Assembly: GCF_954871325.1 (NCBI RefSeq)
Contig: NC_088775.1
Coordinates: 27,257,561 to 27,321,560, forward strand
From: Gordionus sp. m RMFG-2023
Taxonomy: Eukaryota > Nematomorpha > Gordioida > Chordodea > Parachordodidae
Length of the DNA: 64,000 bases
Direction of reading: 5' to 3'
The notes under the pieces are model-generated. The model ran no database searches and was not told the DNA's origin. It saw only the letters and a list, made by a program, of their open reading frames with translations. Shown piece after piece: positions 13,022 through 25,427 of the stretch. How positions within the stretch are numbered: the first letter of the stretch is position 1; each line of letters starts with the position of its first letter. Position numbers and translations under genes: made by a program.

Positions 13022-14014
13022 ATTTACATTAAATAAAATTATTAATTATGCAACGAATGTGCAAAACAAATTTTATCGTTCATTTAATAAATAATATATT
13101 TTCTGTGTTAAAATATTTATACAAAAAATAAAATACTTTCTTAATAATTTCATTATTGGTGACTTGGTCTTTTGGGAAAAATGAAATTAAATATTATTCA
13201 TGAATCTAGATGAAAAATTTATAATGCCATATTTATAAAATAATTATAGAAATAAAATTTATTTTGTATTTATTTTGAAGATGACCAACTAAATTATTAA
13301 TATTTTTGATCTTAAATAGTTTTATTTTCAAAGATAACTAAAAATTATTTATGAGTATATGAGATATAGTAACCACGTATTACTCAAGCGATGGGACACA
13401 TAACTGAGTATTTTTCAAAAGCAAGTAAATAATAATCCGCTTATTATAAGAGTTAAATGTGTATAAAAGTTATATAATCTAATCAATATAATTGTAATTA
13501 AACCATAATTAAGAAAATCTAGTTAGAAATATTCCATATTAATCAACCAAAAAAACTCGATTCTCAACCCGACTCCCTTCGATTTTTTTTTAAATTTGTA
13601 TGTTGGTAGTATGTATATACACTAACTAATAAAAATGTAAAATTTTACTTTTAAATCGGCTTGACATATGCCTATCTTTAAAAACGTCAAAATTTGAAAA
13701 TGCACTTCATTTAATTTTAAATATCTCAAGAAGCTAAAAACATAATTTTGATTTTATTAAAGCTCTAGAATAGCCCTTTAATATGGTATAAGATTTATTT
13801 TATGGAAAAAGTTTATTAACAAAAAACGGAAATAGAAAATCGGAAATAGCTATAAAATTAACGTTATTTTTATTTCTATCAAATTTTTTTTACAGATAGA
13901 CATTATATTCTCTAATATTTATACAAAATCCTAGACTGGAACAAACACTGGGTCAAGAGTTATTGCACTTTAAAAATAAGTTGTATTGTTTAAATCCTGT
14001 ATTATAGCAAATAT
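13022..14014. other. A+T-rich spacer
   Basis: Nothing recognisable beyond A+T-rich DNA. Confidence 0.5.
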
Positions 14015-14316
14015 CAAAGACCTGCAGAGATATCATTTGCATGGCCCGGCCCGAATTTTTTTCGGCCCAGCTCGGGTTTCATATTTTCAGAACCGACTCG
14101 GTCCGGTCATTTTTTTAAAAAATTATCAGGCCCAACCTGATTTTTTTATAAATATATTATATTTATTTTTAATTTTTATAAGCTAATAATGTCTATTTAA
14201 AATATTTAATTTTAAAATACACGACCCGGAATTCGGGTCAGTCCGGGTATATAAAAAATTAAAATACAACCCGGCCCATGTACCCGAGCTGGTAGGGCCG
14301 GACCTGCAGGTTTATG
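14015..14316. mobile_element. element-A-type MITE with 7/8 target duplication
   Basis: Starts CAAAGACCTGCAGAGATA and ends GGACCTGCAGGTTTATG, variants of the element A ends. The subterminal parts hold GGCCCGGCCCG on the left and GACCCGGAATTCGGGTC plus GGGCCGG on the right. The 8 bases before (GCAAATAT) and after (CCAAATAT) differ at one position, consistent with a hAT 8-bp target duplication. It is non-coding and 302 bp long. Confidence 0.7.
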
Positions 14317-15376
14317 CCAAATATATAGTAATTTCTTTATTAAAAATGGTCTATATACAAAAAAAATAAAACTAAAATCCTAAAAAACCTCCAACTATTT
14401 TACATTTTTTTGAATATTAAAAATGCAAAAGAAATTTACCAAATTGTACCATATTATTATAAAAGGACCGAATACTTTAATTTGGACGCATTCTAAGGAA
14501 TAAATAATATTGATTTTATAAAGAGTAATAAAGTAACAAGATAATAAAAACTCAATAATCTCTTCATCCGACCCCATGGACCTTCGCCCCGTTAAAATAA
14601 TTTTTTATATTAAAATATTGTATCCATAGATTTACATTAATATATACTGCGAAAAAAGGTGTTTACATAATAATTTAAGGTTAAATATTTCAATTTCATA
14701 TTTTAAAAAAATTTTGTATTTCATTAAAACGCATATAAATATAAATTCTAACATTTTTCAAAAAGATATAATATAAAAATAATTAACTATTGTTTAAATA
14801 TTCATATTTAATTAATGTAGAAAATTAATTATATAAATTAAACAATTTTTTATAGTAATAAAGAGTTTAATTAACATTTGGAAATAACTAAGGGATCCTA
14901 ATTCCTGATCTAGCATATGCTGATTAAAAAATTCTCTTTTAACTACATAAGTCCATTACTGAGCCATATTGTTAATTGGAAACCCTAATAATTTAAAAAA
15001 ATTCTGATTCAAAGCCACATCCTATTTTATATAATAATAAAGTGATCAGGAAAAAATAATAGGAAAAAAGAAATCGGAGATAATAACATTATATCTATAA
15101 ATTAAAAAACAATAAAGAATAATATTAATTAATTATTATATATTATTCAGATTTAATTTTTATTTTATAAAGATTGTTAAAGGTTTAAGAAAATTTCAGA
15201 ATGTAATTATTAGTAAAAACAAAAATTATGTAAATAAATGCTTAAACATATTTTTCATTAACTATTAATAACTTCTGAAAAGATATTTCCTTATTTTTGC
15301 TGTATAAAAAAAACTTTTACATGAATTTTAACATTTTATTATAAAATATATATTCATATTCTATTGTAAATTAAAC
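14317..15376. other. A+T-rich spacer
   Basis: Nothing recognisable. A 60-codon open frame at 14395-14577 is unsupported. Confidence 0.5.
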
Positions 15377-15520
15377 AGGGGCGTCGCTAGTCTTTACAAT
15401 CTCAGGGGGCCCAACTAAAAAAAATTTTATGGAGGGCTTCGCACCCTATGTCCCCTTAATTGGCGGGCCTTCGGCCCGCTTTTGCTCGGCCTTCGGCAGG
15501 ATTTTATATTCATATATAAT
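15377..15520 (+). mobile_element. isolated hAT terminus with CAGGGGCGTCGCTAG and hairpin
   Basis: CAGGGGCGTCGCTAG is a typical hAT terminal inverted repeat. It is followed by a GGGGGCCC run and, at about 15462-15481, the perfect hairpin GCGGGCCTTCGGCCCGC. The same hairpin lies near the left end of element D. I found no partner terminus nearby, so this is probably one end of a broken element. Confidence 0.5.
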
Positions 15521-16229
15521 ACATTTTTAAGATTTGGTAACTTGGAACAATTATTCTGAATTTCATATTTTGCCATTTATCATATTATGCAATGCATACA
15601 AAATAAACTAGCAAATAAATAATTAAAACAATAAAAGACATTTCTAAATATAATATTTTTTAATACAAAATCTATTTATTACAGTATAAAATATTTTCTC
15701 TGATATAATAAAATTTTGCGTCTAAGCAAGTGATAAAAAAGGTTAATTAATTCATACGTATGCCTCAATTGATAATGGTTTTTGAAAAGCACATAAGGCA
15801 ATATAATTCTTAGCAACTTACATTGACAAAAGATCATGAAACTAATGTAACTCTCTGTTACCATTTTACACAATGTTTATGGAATGGAGCAATAAGGAAA
15901 AATTTATAGGCCTAACCAAATTAACAATTCTTCAAGAAGAGAATATAAACGACCAATCCAAATCATAAAACTATATAGTGTTTAGAGCTTCCTCTTAGAT
16001 GACATGATGGAAGCTAGATAACTAATTGAGAAAATTTGTGTGAGATATTATATTTCTAAAAGATTATACATAGACACACAAATAATAGCGGCAGGTTAAT
16101 TTGCAGTCATAGCCATGACACCACGATGTTAACTCATATCAGAATTTATTATGTTAGATAAAGATAAAACAAATACATATAATTAGAAGTAATTATGCAA
16201 ATATAATGAAGCCTTGAGTTATTTACATT
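15521..16229. other. A+T-rich spacer
   Basis: No supported gene. The open stretch at 15679-15873 (minus) resembles nothing I recognise with confidence. Confidence 0.45.
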
Positions 16230-16237
16230 TCTAGGAT

Positions 16238-16837
16238 TAGTGTTGTTAATTTGCTTGGTCGTAAAATTTACAACCCAATTTTGTGCTCATGCTTGCTCTA
16301 AGCACGAACCCTGAGCACAGACCCAGGGTTCAGACCCGGGGTTCAGACCCGGGGTTCAGGTTCAGACCCGGGGTTCAGGTTCAGACCCGGGGTCCAGACC
16401 TGGCACAAGAACCCATTTATTTTTAAATTTTTTTTTGAACTTAGTAGGAAGGTATACATAAGATTTATTCATTAAAAGAACAAGCGTTCCCTCTAGGTCT
16501 CGCTCGATAGGCTAATATGGCTAGGTGTTTTAATTATATACTGTAGTCTTCTATTAATCATAATTATTATTATGAATATTTTTAACAACATGATGATATT
16601 GATATTATGTATGGGCGTCAAATAAAAGGTGTTTTAATTAAATTTTGCTTTATTACTTATTATTATATTAATATTCGTCTTATGAGGTCAGAAATATTTT
16701 TAACAATGGAAAATATTGATATGGGCGTCAAATAAAAGGGAATTTAATTATATCTTGATTGTAATCTAAATTATTATTCCAGGATTATTTTTAACAATGC
16801 ACTATTTATCCGCAATTTGAAAATTTTGACCTGGAAA
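16238..16837 (+). repeat. element G left inverted arm, outer part
   Basis: Pairs as an inverted repeat with 27538-28085 and then about 25190-25335. Long stretches are nearly identical, including the block with TGGGCGTCAAATAAAAG and the block CGTTCCCTCTAGGTCTCGC. Element D interrupts the arm after 16837. Confidence 0.85.
16308..16410 (+). repeat. element G left subterminal array
   Basis: About seven degenerate units of CAGACCCGGGGTT placed 70-170 bp inside the G terminus. The right arm has the matching array at 27880-28010. Clustered short repeats next to the ends are the usual transposase binding sites of hAT elements. Binding here is inferred. Confidence 0.7.
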
Positions 16838-17078
16838 CAGGGTTGCCAGATATTATTCACTTGAAAACGTGAGTTTTTCTTTTAATGGGGGGCTTTGCCC
16901 CCCATACCCCCCAATTTGCGGGCCTTCGGCCCGCTTTTTGCCCGGGGATGTTGATATAACATACTAATCTATGTAAATATGTTATATTTAAAAAATTTTT
17001 AAGACAATGAAAATTTAAATTCTTTATTGATTTATTAATCTAATGTATAATTTTCCATGTTATAAATATCGCATAATA

Positions 17079-18673
17079 TTAATTATTATATTTTATAGAT
17101 GATTTTAAAAGAGGTAATAAAGATTTCCCATCAGCACTGTGGAGATAGGCTGAGAACTCTTTACATGAATAATTAAAATTTTGTTTCACCATAAGTTCCG
17201 CTTCCAATGTTGATAAATGTAATCGATTGCGTTCTTTTCTCCAAGCAGTATTCATTAAACTGAATATTCTCTCGGATGAAGCATTTGAATGTGGAATAGA
17301 AAATATAAAATCACATATTTTCTCTATCAAGGGTGAATTTTTATTAGAGAGGAAATCCATCCATTTTTCTTGAGCATTCATATGATTGTTTTTTGATAAT
17401 TTTTCTTCATAATATGAATAAAATTGTGAATATTCCTCAAAGAGACTATCGATATCTATATCTGGTTAACTAAAGTGCCAACATTAAGGACAACACCTAA
17501 ATAGGCCTCTGCAAAATCATCTTCAAAAAATATTTTCAAAATTGGTGGGGTTACTGATAGTGATAAAAAATATTCTTTAAGAGGTTGAAAATACTTAAGC
17601 ATCCTCTCAATCGCTGGGATTAATGTAAGCCAGCATGTTGGAACATGGCGAAGTAATTCTGACCATTCTAAATTGCACCATTCTACCAATTCTTTTAAAA
17701 TTGTAACTCTTTTTGTCGAGTTGCTAAATTCATTATAGCATTTTATTACTATACTCTCAATATCATATTTGAGAAAAATTACAGCCTTTTTGAACGAATT
17801 GTGGAGAATATGGCATATACAGCCTATTGGTATAATATTATTATGACTTTTCAATTCTGTCCAAATACTTTGATTTTTCCCAAAGTGTACAGATGCGTTA
17901 TCTGCACAATAGGCTGTTACATTATAAATATCAAGTCCAGCGATTTTTAAATTTTTTAGCAAACATCTAGATATGTCTTTAGAGGTTTCACTGTCAGACG
18001 AAAAAAATTTAAGTAATTTAACATTTATTCCATTATTTTTGTTGAAGTATCTAAGTAATAAGGGAAATGTTTTTATATTACCTTTATTCGATGCATCCGT
18101 TAGTATTGAAAATGGATGATTGTTTTTTAGATCTTTTATAATATTTGCCTTTGTTTCAGGTGCCAAAATATTTTTTATTATTTTCGAGCCTTTTGTTCTG
18201 CCACATGAAAATATTGATGCAATTTTAGAGTCAGGAAAAAGTGTGGAAAATAGCTTGCCTGAACAATCAGCCGACATATAGCTATGAGAATGTTTTATGG
18301 AATGATATATGAATGTTGTTTCAGCAATAACACACAAGGTCTCATTCTTAGAATATTTGGTTACGTATGATGATATAGTAGTATTGGTTCTAGATTGTTC
18401 ATTTGCCAGCTTATGTTTGTTAGAGTTCATGTGTTTGATTATATCATACTCTCCACTATGGCTTATTGAAAAGCATGATGCACATATACTACATTTTAAA
18501 GTCGACCCTGAATGCTGCTTTATCCATTCATATTTTTGTTCCCAACTTTTATTATAACCTACCTTATATATTTTCCTCTTTTTGGTTTGTTTATATTTCA
18601 ATTTTTCATCTTGAGAATTATAACTTGAGGTTGAGGATGAGCTTCCTGAAATATTTTGAATTTGAAAATCCAT
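17079..18673 (-). CDS. element D hAT transposase
   Basis: A 405-residue frame (18673-17456) is followed by the C-terminal part in another frame (about 17465-17079, ending in a 100-residue open stretch). One frame change near 17458-17465 separates them. Domains in order: a zinc finger with C61, C64, H81 and H87; first catalytic aspartate region ILTDASNKG (D193); second region TAYCADNASVHFG (D258); CICH at 285-288; and the C-terminal hATC dimerisation segment IPHSNASSERIFS. The arginine-tryptophan motif usual before the last third reads TCWLTLI here. Apart from the frame change it looks complete. It would cut and reinsert element D, acting in the nucleus on the CAGGGTTGCCA ends. Whether the frame change is real or a sequencing slip cannot be told from here. 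Confidence 0.85.
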
Positions 18674-18803
18674 TCTGTAAATAATGAGGTTTTTAAGAAG
18701 ATACTACAAAATCATAAATTAGCATTGACCTACAGAATATAAATTACCTTTATTATAAATTTTATTTATTTATTTTATAAAAATGTTCCTGTCCTAAATC
18801 TAA

Positions 18804-19195
18804 TTAATCAACTCTAGAAATTAATGTTTTTAGTTATATCTTAATTTGATTGTATATTTAGCAATAACTAAGTTAAATTAAACTGATTATAATATGTGAG
18901 AGTTTCCTTAAATATTTTGAATTTGCAAATCCATTCAGTAACAAGTTCAAGAAATAGATATTATATTAAATGTTTAGATAATGAGGTTTAGATACAGAAT
19001 AAATCAAATTATATATTTTCTTTTAAACCCTCATTTTTCTATTTCTTGAACTTGTTACAGAATGGATTAGCAAATCCAAAATACAGGAAGCTCTCACAAA
19101 TTATAATTAGCTTAATTTAACTTAGATGCTAAATTAACAATCAAATTATGAAATATCTAAAAACATTTTGTTAGAGTTGATTAATTAGATTCAGG
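18804..19195. repeat. inverted duplication inside element D
   Basis: 18804-18960 and 19040-19195 are inverted copies, ending at the centre in AACAAGTTCAAGAAATAG and its complement. Each copy contains a variant of the sequence around the transposase start (AAATCCATTC.GTAA). It may duplicate the transposase promoter region. Confidence 0.7.
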
Positions 19196-19746
19196 ATCAT
19201 TTTCATAAAATAATTTAGCAATACCTAAATTAAATTGAACTAATAATTTGTGAGTGTATGTATAAGTAATTTATTTCATTTAAAACATTACTAGTTTTAA
19301 TATATGATTTATAATATCCATAAGAGTTATTATTTAAATTCATATTATACTTGTACTATCCAAAAATTGAACTTGTAGGTAGGTAATTATTAAATGAATA
19401 TGAATTTGATATGTTAATTTTAATATTATCAACTATGTTAAAAAAATTTAAAAATGAATATAAATTTAAAAATATATGATTGGTTAGTTGAACCATTAAC
19501 AAATACTACAATTTTTTAAATATTTTAAAATAAAATTAATTTAAAATTTTATATTTGTTTTTAAAAATATTTAAAAATATTTTGAAAAATTTAAAAACGT
19601 GAGAAAAAGTGTGAGACTAAGCGTGATTATTTTAATTTACTCAAAAAACGTGAGAAAAGCGTGAGGTGTGAGAAAACGTGAGTAAGTAAAAAATTAGGTA
19701 AGAAATCGTGAGAATCACGGCCAAATCGTGAGATCTGGCAACCCTG

Positions 19747-19815
19747 CCTGGAAACCCTTTTCACATTATTTAATAAATATATATTTTATTATATAATATT
19801 TTATATTCCAGGCAC
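19747..19815 (+). repeat. element G left inverted arm, middle part
   Basis: Continues the left arm after element D. It matches the opposite strand of about 25130-25200, including TATATTCCAGGCAC at the inner edge. Confidence 0.75.
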
Positions 19816-20984
19816 AAAAACCCATTTATTTTTTTAAATCATCTCAGGTTTTTAAAAAAAAATATTTAAGCCTGGTGTACGGTAAACCGTTGTTTAATAT
19901 TGACTGCATTCTACATAATTTTTTGAATTCAAAACCATTGGCGATATCATATTTCAGTTGAAAATCGATGTTTTAAAATAATTGGGATAAAATTGATATT
20001 TCGATTGATAATAATATCCATTTCTCACTTCAAAATTGACGGCCATTTTCTATAAAAATTAATGTTTGAAAATAAATTGGGTTAGTTTAGTATGACTACA
20101 AATAATATAGATTGCTAATATATTAAGTTCTCTCTTTAAAAATATTGGCGTATTTAAACAATAATTAGTGTTTTGGAACTAAAATGAATGCGATTAATGC
20201 CAGGAAATTTCAGAAGCAATAAATCCTATTCCTCCTTCTATTGGATCTTATTTTAAAATATAATTCAAATAATAAAAAAAATAAATCCCTAATATCAAAG
20301 TTTCTACACATGGAATACAGTTCCGGCAAAATCAGATTAAAAATTTAAAGAACCCAATTAATTATTTAAAATGCAAAAAATAGAACAAAATACCCATCAT
20401 ACTTTCACCTTACCTTAATTTTGATTACCTATATATGGATTTTCATTATAAATTGTTAAATACAAAATTTTTTTAGCATAATCATATGAAATTCTCAGAG
20501 TAGATTCTCTTCAGAATAAATTTGGTAAATTCACATTTATCAGGCAAATAAAAAACGCGCAATTAAATCAGACCCAGCCTTAAATCCGGCTCGGGTACAC
20601 GGACCGGGCTGTATTTTAATTTTTTTAAATATACCCGGACCCAGCCTCAATTTTATTTTTTAAATACAAGGGCCAGGCTTATATTTTAAAACCACATATT
20701 TTAAATTACCATTATTATCTATGATATAATATATTTTAAAGAAATTCGAGCCGGGCAGTGCAGTTTAAAATAACTCACAAATTATTAAATATTGATAAAA
20801 TTTCTAAAAAATTGACGTAAGACTGGCTTAGCTGATATTTAAACTGGCTACTCTACTAGTTAAAGCAAAGCACTAATAGGAACTGATAAAGAAAGAACAT
20901 TTTCATAATTTTAACATTTTGTCCAGCATATTTTAAAAAAATAACCTAAAAAAATAAATTTCAACAAGTTCCTATTTTTTTTTT
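19816..20984. other. 1.17-kb stretch present only in the left arm of G
   Basis: The right arm runs directly from CCAGGCAC into TATAATGTTATTTTTTGCC. The left arm has 1.17 kb between them. It is either an insertion in the left arm or a loss from the right. No clear terminal repeats or target duplication were seen. It contains the GC-rich patch at 20566-20775. Confidence 0.55.
20566..20775. mobile_element. degenerate element-A-type MITE
   Basis: GC-rich units (GGCTCGGGTACACGGACCGGG, ACCCGGACCCAGCC, GAGCCGGGCAG) are separated by A+T-rich runs, the layout of the element A non-autonomous group. It begins near TCAGACCCAGCC and ends near GCAGTGCAG. The ends are too decayed to be sure. Confidence 0.45.
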
Positions 20985-21255
20985 ATCGTATAATGTTATT
21001 TTTTGCCATGCCATAAATAAAAAAGGCAGTTACATTTTACATACATCCTGTTTTTTTAATATTTTATTATTTTTTGTACATATTTTATTTTTTAGGTAAA
21101 GTTCAAAATTTAAAAAAAAAGAAAAAGGAGCTTTTATAAGTAAAGAAGTATAATTATGAACAATCGAAATTAAAAAAACAGATGGAAGGGGGATTGGAAA
21201 TATAGTTAAATATTTATAAATAAAAATTAGGATGTGAAAGAAAGTTATTAATAGT
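20985..21255 (+). repeat. element G left inverted arm, inner part
   Basis: Near-perfect inverted match to 24862-25130, from TATAATGTTATTTTTTGCC to GAAAGAAAGTTATTAA. Two open frames here, one on each arm, are copies of the same accidental sequence and are not treated as genes. Confidence 0.85.
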
Positions 21256-21669
21256 ATAATTATTATAAATATATTCTTATTTTTTCTCAAAAATATCATC
21301 ATGAGATCAAAAAGATTATTTACCGGTTGACTAAAAAACGTTAGTAATTCTAAAACGCGTCATCGTTCTTTTTATGAAATCTATTTTATTAAGTGCCGAT
21401 AACTGAGAATTATACCGTAGGAACAAATTAATTAAGTAAGTTAATTTAATGATATACTGGCCATCTGTCAAGATAAAAAAAATAAATCAGATATATTTTG
21501 ACAAAGTAACTGCTAAGTATTTAGTATCTAGGTGACAATTGACAAACTTATGATATTAGAAATTTTGAAATATATTTTTTATGAGAAATTATTTTTTCAT
21601 GGTTAACATAAACATCTTAATAATCGCATAATGTGATATTTTATTATAATTTATATTTAAACAAATATA

Positions 21670-21852
21670 TATAATTATAGTATTATGATAAATATAATGA
21701 AATAAAAAATTATATAATATACATTTAAAAAATATATATTCTCCAATCCAAACGCATATAAAATATTATAGTATTATGATAAATATAATGAAATAAAAAA
21801 TTATATAATATACATTTAAAAAATATATATTCTCCAATCCAAACGCATATAA
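21670..21852. repeat. 91-bp tandem duplication
   Basis: Two adjacent copies, about 91 bp apart, each ending CTCCAATCCAAACGCATATA. They look almost identical. Confidence 0.85.
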
Positions 21853-22310
21853 AATATTATGTTAAAAATTCGTATTCCGTTATATAAAATTGTCATATTC
21901 CTATTACGAGTGAGTCTTGCACGGTAGAGAGAACATACATAAAGCCCCGCTTCAAATAATATTTTAACAAATATGTAAATATTAATAATTTTATTGAGAT
22001 AAATAATATTATTATATGACATGCATGATACTTAATATTCTTAAACGGCGAGAATTTAACCAAATAAATATTCGCGTGCCTGCACTTAGCTAAATTTAAA
22101 TTTATGTTTTTAAAATTGACTGCATTTGAGACTTTTAACAACACGAATAATAAATTAAACTCAAAATAACCTATTAACATAAATATTTATTATAGATATT
22201 TTACTTAAATAAATTTCTAAATAAGTGATATTTTATATTTCTATTCTGACCTCTCTAATTGATGTATGTTTAATAATAATATTATTCCATAAACTGTTAT
22301 ACCTGAGAAA

Positions 22311-24704
22311 TTAATGCCATATGTCATCACGAAGAGACATTATATCTGTATCCCAGGAAGAGAGTGACATACATTCCTTTAGCGTCGATGAGGCCATCCT
22401 GTTCCTCAGTTTTGTCATAATATTTCCGGCCAAGGAAAAAGCTCTTTCCGATGCCACCACTGAGGTTGTCTGGCATAGATAGTCCCTGGCCATCATTGCT
22501 AAATGAGGAAAACGAACAGCATTTCCTCTCCACCAATCTAATATATTTATGATCTCGGACGCGAGTGGCTCATTGAGGTATGTCGATAATTGATTATTAT
22601 CATTAGTGACACTTGATGCTCCTTTTCTAAATATGGATATATTTAAAATATCAAAAATTATGGATTAACATAGAACATTTAACAAATATACCTTTTTTTC
22701 AATCCCTGCAATATTGAAATAGTTTTAGAATTTGAGATATCGTTATTATTATCAAAATTATACGCATCTGGCTCTGACGTATATTTTGCAAAGTTTATTT
22801 TAAATATATCTAAATATTTATCTGCAACGTCATCCTTTAGATTTGTAATCAGAGTATTTTTGATCCTAGGATCAAGTAACGACGCTGCGTAATTATATGG
22901 AGTGAATATATTATCACTATATTCTTCAGCTTTCTTTAACATAATAGTGGCTGCTTCTTTTATTGACAAATCAGAATATGCCACGGTATGATTTTTTAAA
23001 TTCTCCAATATATCATTGAAGAATAATAGGGTCATCCCGATTGTGGGAGAATGAGTGGATATTTCTACAGTTATTTGATAAAATGGTAGAAGAAATTCTT
23101 CCAACTCTAGGAAGAACGAGTATTCATCAGAAGATGGCGTAATATCCTCCCCTATTATACCTTGATCGCTCAATTCATGAATTGAATCAATATTCTAGAT
23201 AGATAAAAGAAAAAGAATAAAATATACAATAATAATTATTACCTTATTGATGGCGGATATCATGAGGTACTTGCTGTTCCATCTTGTTTTAACAGCTAAA
23301 GGTATTAATGTAGCCCCACATATGGCTTTATATGATTGCATAAATTTGGGCGAGCTATGTAATTTATTAACTATATTTTCTATTTTTTCCAATTTAGCCT
23401 CAAAAAAATGAAGGCCCACCTTTACTATCAAATTAATGATATGGGCCATGCAGCGATGCCCATATAAAATTTTCGAGTATTGGGATTGATAATACTCTTG
23501 GAGCAGTTGTACTGCCTTGATCTCATTTGATCCGTTATCGTGTGTTATTGATATTATTTTATCACTTAATTTAAAATCATCTAATGATGACAAAACAATT
23601 TTACAGATATTATCTCCAGTGTGTGGGTGAGGAAACAAAATAATATCTAAAATCTTATTTACAATATCCCAATTATTATCAATATAATGGAACGTAATAG
23701 CACAGTAGGACGTGCTATTATTAGCAGTCCACAAATCTGTGCTTAAAGCTATCATATTACTGTTATTTTTTAATTTATCAATTAAATTTTTTTTGGCTAT
23801 AGTGTAGACATTACTAAGGTTTTTTTTAATGTTTGCCTACACCACAGCTTTATATTTTTATTTGTATAATAGAAAATTTTTTTAAAAGCTGGGTTTTCGA
23901 TTATATTAAAGGAACAATTAGTTTTTATTAAAAAAATTAAAATGAGTTTATTTATCATTAAATTTTCATGAGATAAAAGCTTTCTCATCCCCGGCATCGA
24001 GTCAATGGAACCGTGTGAGTGTGACATCTCTTTGAATATATTTGGATGCACCGATTTAAGATGTTTTTTCAAATTCGCTAAATATATAAAATATAATTCA
24101 TAAATTCGTACAGGAAGTTTTTAATAAATAATATTTTTCGGTCTAAATTGGTTGGTTGTGTAGTGCTCAGACCCGGGGTTTGGGTCTAAAATATCGACTA
24201 AACCAGCTCTGAGCACGAACCCCGAGCACAAACCCGGGGTTCAGACCCGAGGCCTGTGCTCGAGCAAGTATTAGCACAAAATTGGGTCGTATATTTTACG
24301 ACCAAGCAAATTGACAACACTTAAACCGTGCTCAGAGCTAGCCTGAGCACTAATTAAGTTAAAAAGCTAAATTTTTTATTTCTCAAGCCGGCTCAGGATA
24401 GGTTTAAGCCGTTGGTTCAGGCCGGCTCAAGAAATATTTAAGACAAAAATTTAAAATTATTGTTACTTTGGGAAGTTGAAAATTTGTAAATACTTGGGCA
24501 AAGATTACATTTTTTACGTGTCTTATTAGGAGTCATCGTAAATGAATTCCTAATGTCTATTGGTATGGATGACGATGAGGCTTCTTCAGAAAATGATTCT
24601 ACCAATTCTTGTCCTATAGATGATTGAGACAAAAATGAGAATTCATTACTTGGAGATGGCATAGATTGGTCATCATTATCTGACCAATGAAAATGATCCT
24701 CCAT
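22311..24704 (-). CDS. element G hAT transposase, four exons
   Basis: Exons on the minus strand are 24467-24704, 23243-24077, 22692-23194 and 22311-22626. Introns are 389, 48 and 65 bp with GT-AG ends. Order: N-terminal acidic/serine region; a BED-type zinc finger split by intron 1 (CNLC then LKKHLKSVH); STDLWTANNS with the first aspartate; ISITHDNGSNE with the second; YGHRCMAHIINLIV; TRWNSKYLMI; AASLLDPRIKN; ILDWWRGNAVRFPHLA; and the dimerisation motif SVVASERAFSLAGNI. It is about 630 residues long, a normal hAT size. One frame change is visible in an A run near 23815-23825 of exon 2. Intron positions and phases match those of the element J transposase, which supports the model. Intron 1 hosts a MITE. 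The gene should drive movement of G and its relatives. Confidence 0.82.
24146..24322. mobile_element. small G-type MITE in intron 1 of the G transposase
   Basis: The left side AATTGGTTGGTTGTGTAG matches the right end of G, and the right side matches the left end of G (ACGACCAAGCAAATTGACA, then ACACTTA). Between them are GAACCCCGAGCACA and GGGGTTCAGACCC units. It is effectively the two G termini joined, without arms or gene. Being inside an intron, it spares the coding sequence. Confidence 0.65.
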
Positions 24705-24861
24705 ATTAAATGTATTAATTTAAAATTTATTTTATAAAATTAAAATATAAATGAAAATGGAAATGAAGATGAAAAAAAATTTAGAATTTTTAAAATTTAT
24801 TTTATAAAAAAAAATATAAATGAAAATGGAAATGAAGATGAAAAAAAATTTAGAATTTATT

Positions 24862-25335
24862 TACTTAATAACTTTCTTTCACATCCTAATTTTTATTTAT
24901 AAATATTTAACTATATTTCCAATCCCCCTTCCATCTGTTTTTTTAATTTCGATTGTTCATAATTATACTTCTTTACTTATAAAAGCTCCTTTTTCTTTTT
25001 TTATAAATTTTGAACTTTACCTAAAAAATAAAATATGTACAAAAAATAATAAAATATTAAAAAAACAGGATGTATGTAAAATGTAACTTTGCCTTTTTTA
25101 TTTATGGCATGGCAAAAAATAACATTATACTGTGCCTGGAATATAAAATATTATATAATAAAATATATATTTATTAAATAATGTGAACAGGGTTTCCAGT
25201 TCAAAATTTTCAAATTGCGGATAAATAGTGCATTGTTAAAAATATTCCTGAGCCCTCCTAGACCCGCCCACTTTAAATAATAATTTAGATTACAATCAAG
25301 ATATAATTAAATTCCCTTTTTTTGATACCCATATC
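24862..25335 (-). repeat. element G right inverted arm, inner part
   Basis: Reverse complement of the left arm segments 20985-21255, 19747-19815 and about 16715-16837. Across the site of D it reads straight through (GTTTCCAGTTCAAAATTTTC), showing the arm before the D insertion. Confidence 0.85.
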
Positions 25336-25427
25336 TAGTGTTGTTAAAAAGTCGAGTTCACCCGACTCCGACTCAGAGTCTGAAGTCGTTAGTCGTGAAC
25401 TCAAGCCGACTAGTAAAATAGGTTCCC

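Larger units (their letters stand above)
16838..19746 (-). mobile_element. hAT element D, essentially whole
   Basis: A 2909-bp element with ends CAGGGTTGCCAGAT and ATCTGGCAACCCTG (perfect 14-bp inverted repeat) and a perfect 8-bp target duplication CCTGGAAA (16830-16837 and 19747-19754). The uninterrupted target survives in the right arm of G at about 25183-25200. Subterminal CGTGAG units are dense at 19590-19735, with one near the left end at 16866-16871. A hairpin GCGGGCCTTCGGCCCGC lies at about 16917-16934. It encodes a transposase on the minus strand with one visible frame change, so it was active recently. Confidence 0.9.

Noticed and set aside
21030-25086. Twin 88-90 codon frames at 21030-21302 (minus) and 24820-25086 (plus) that look like a conserved protein
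   Set aside because: They are the two inverted arms of element G. Their similarity reflects the DNA repeat and not selection on a protein.
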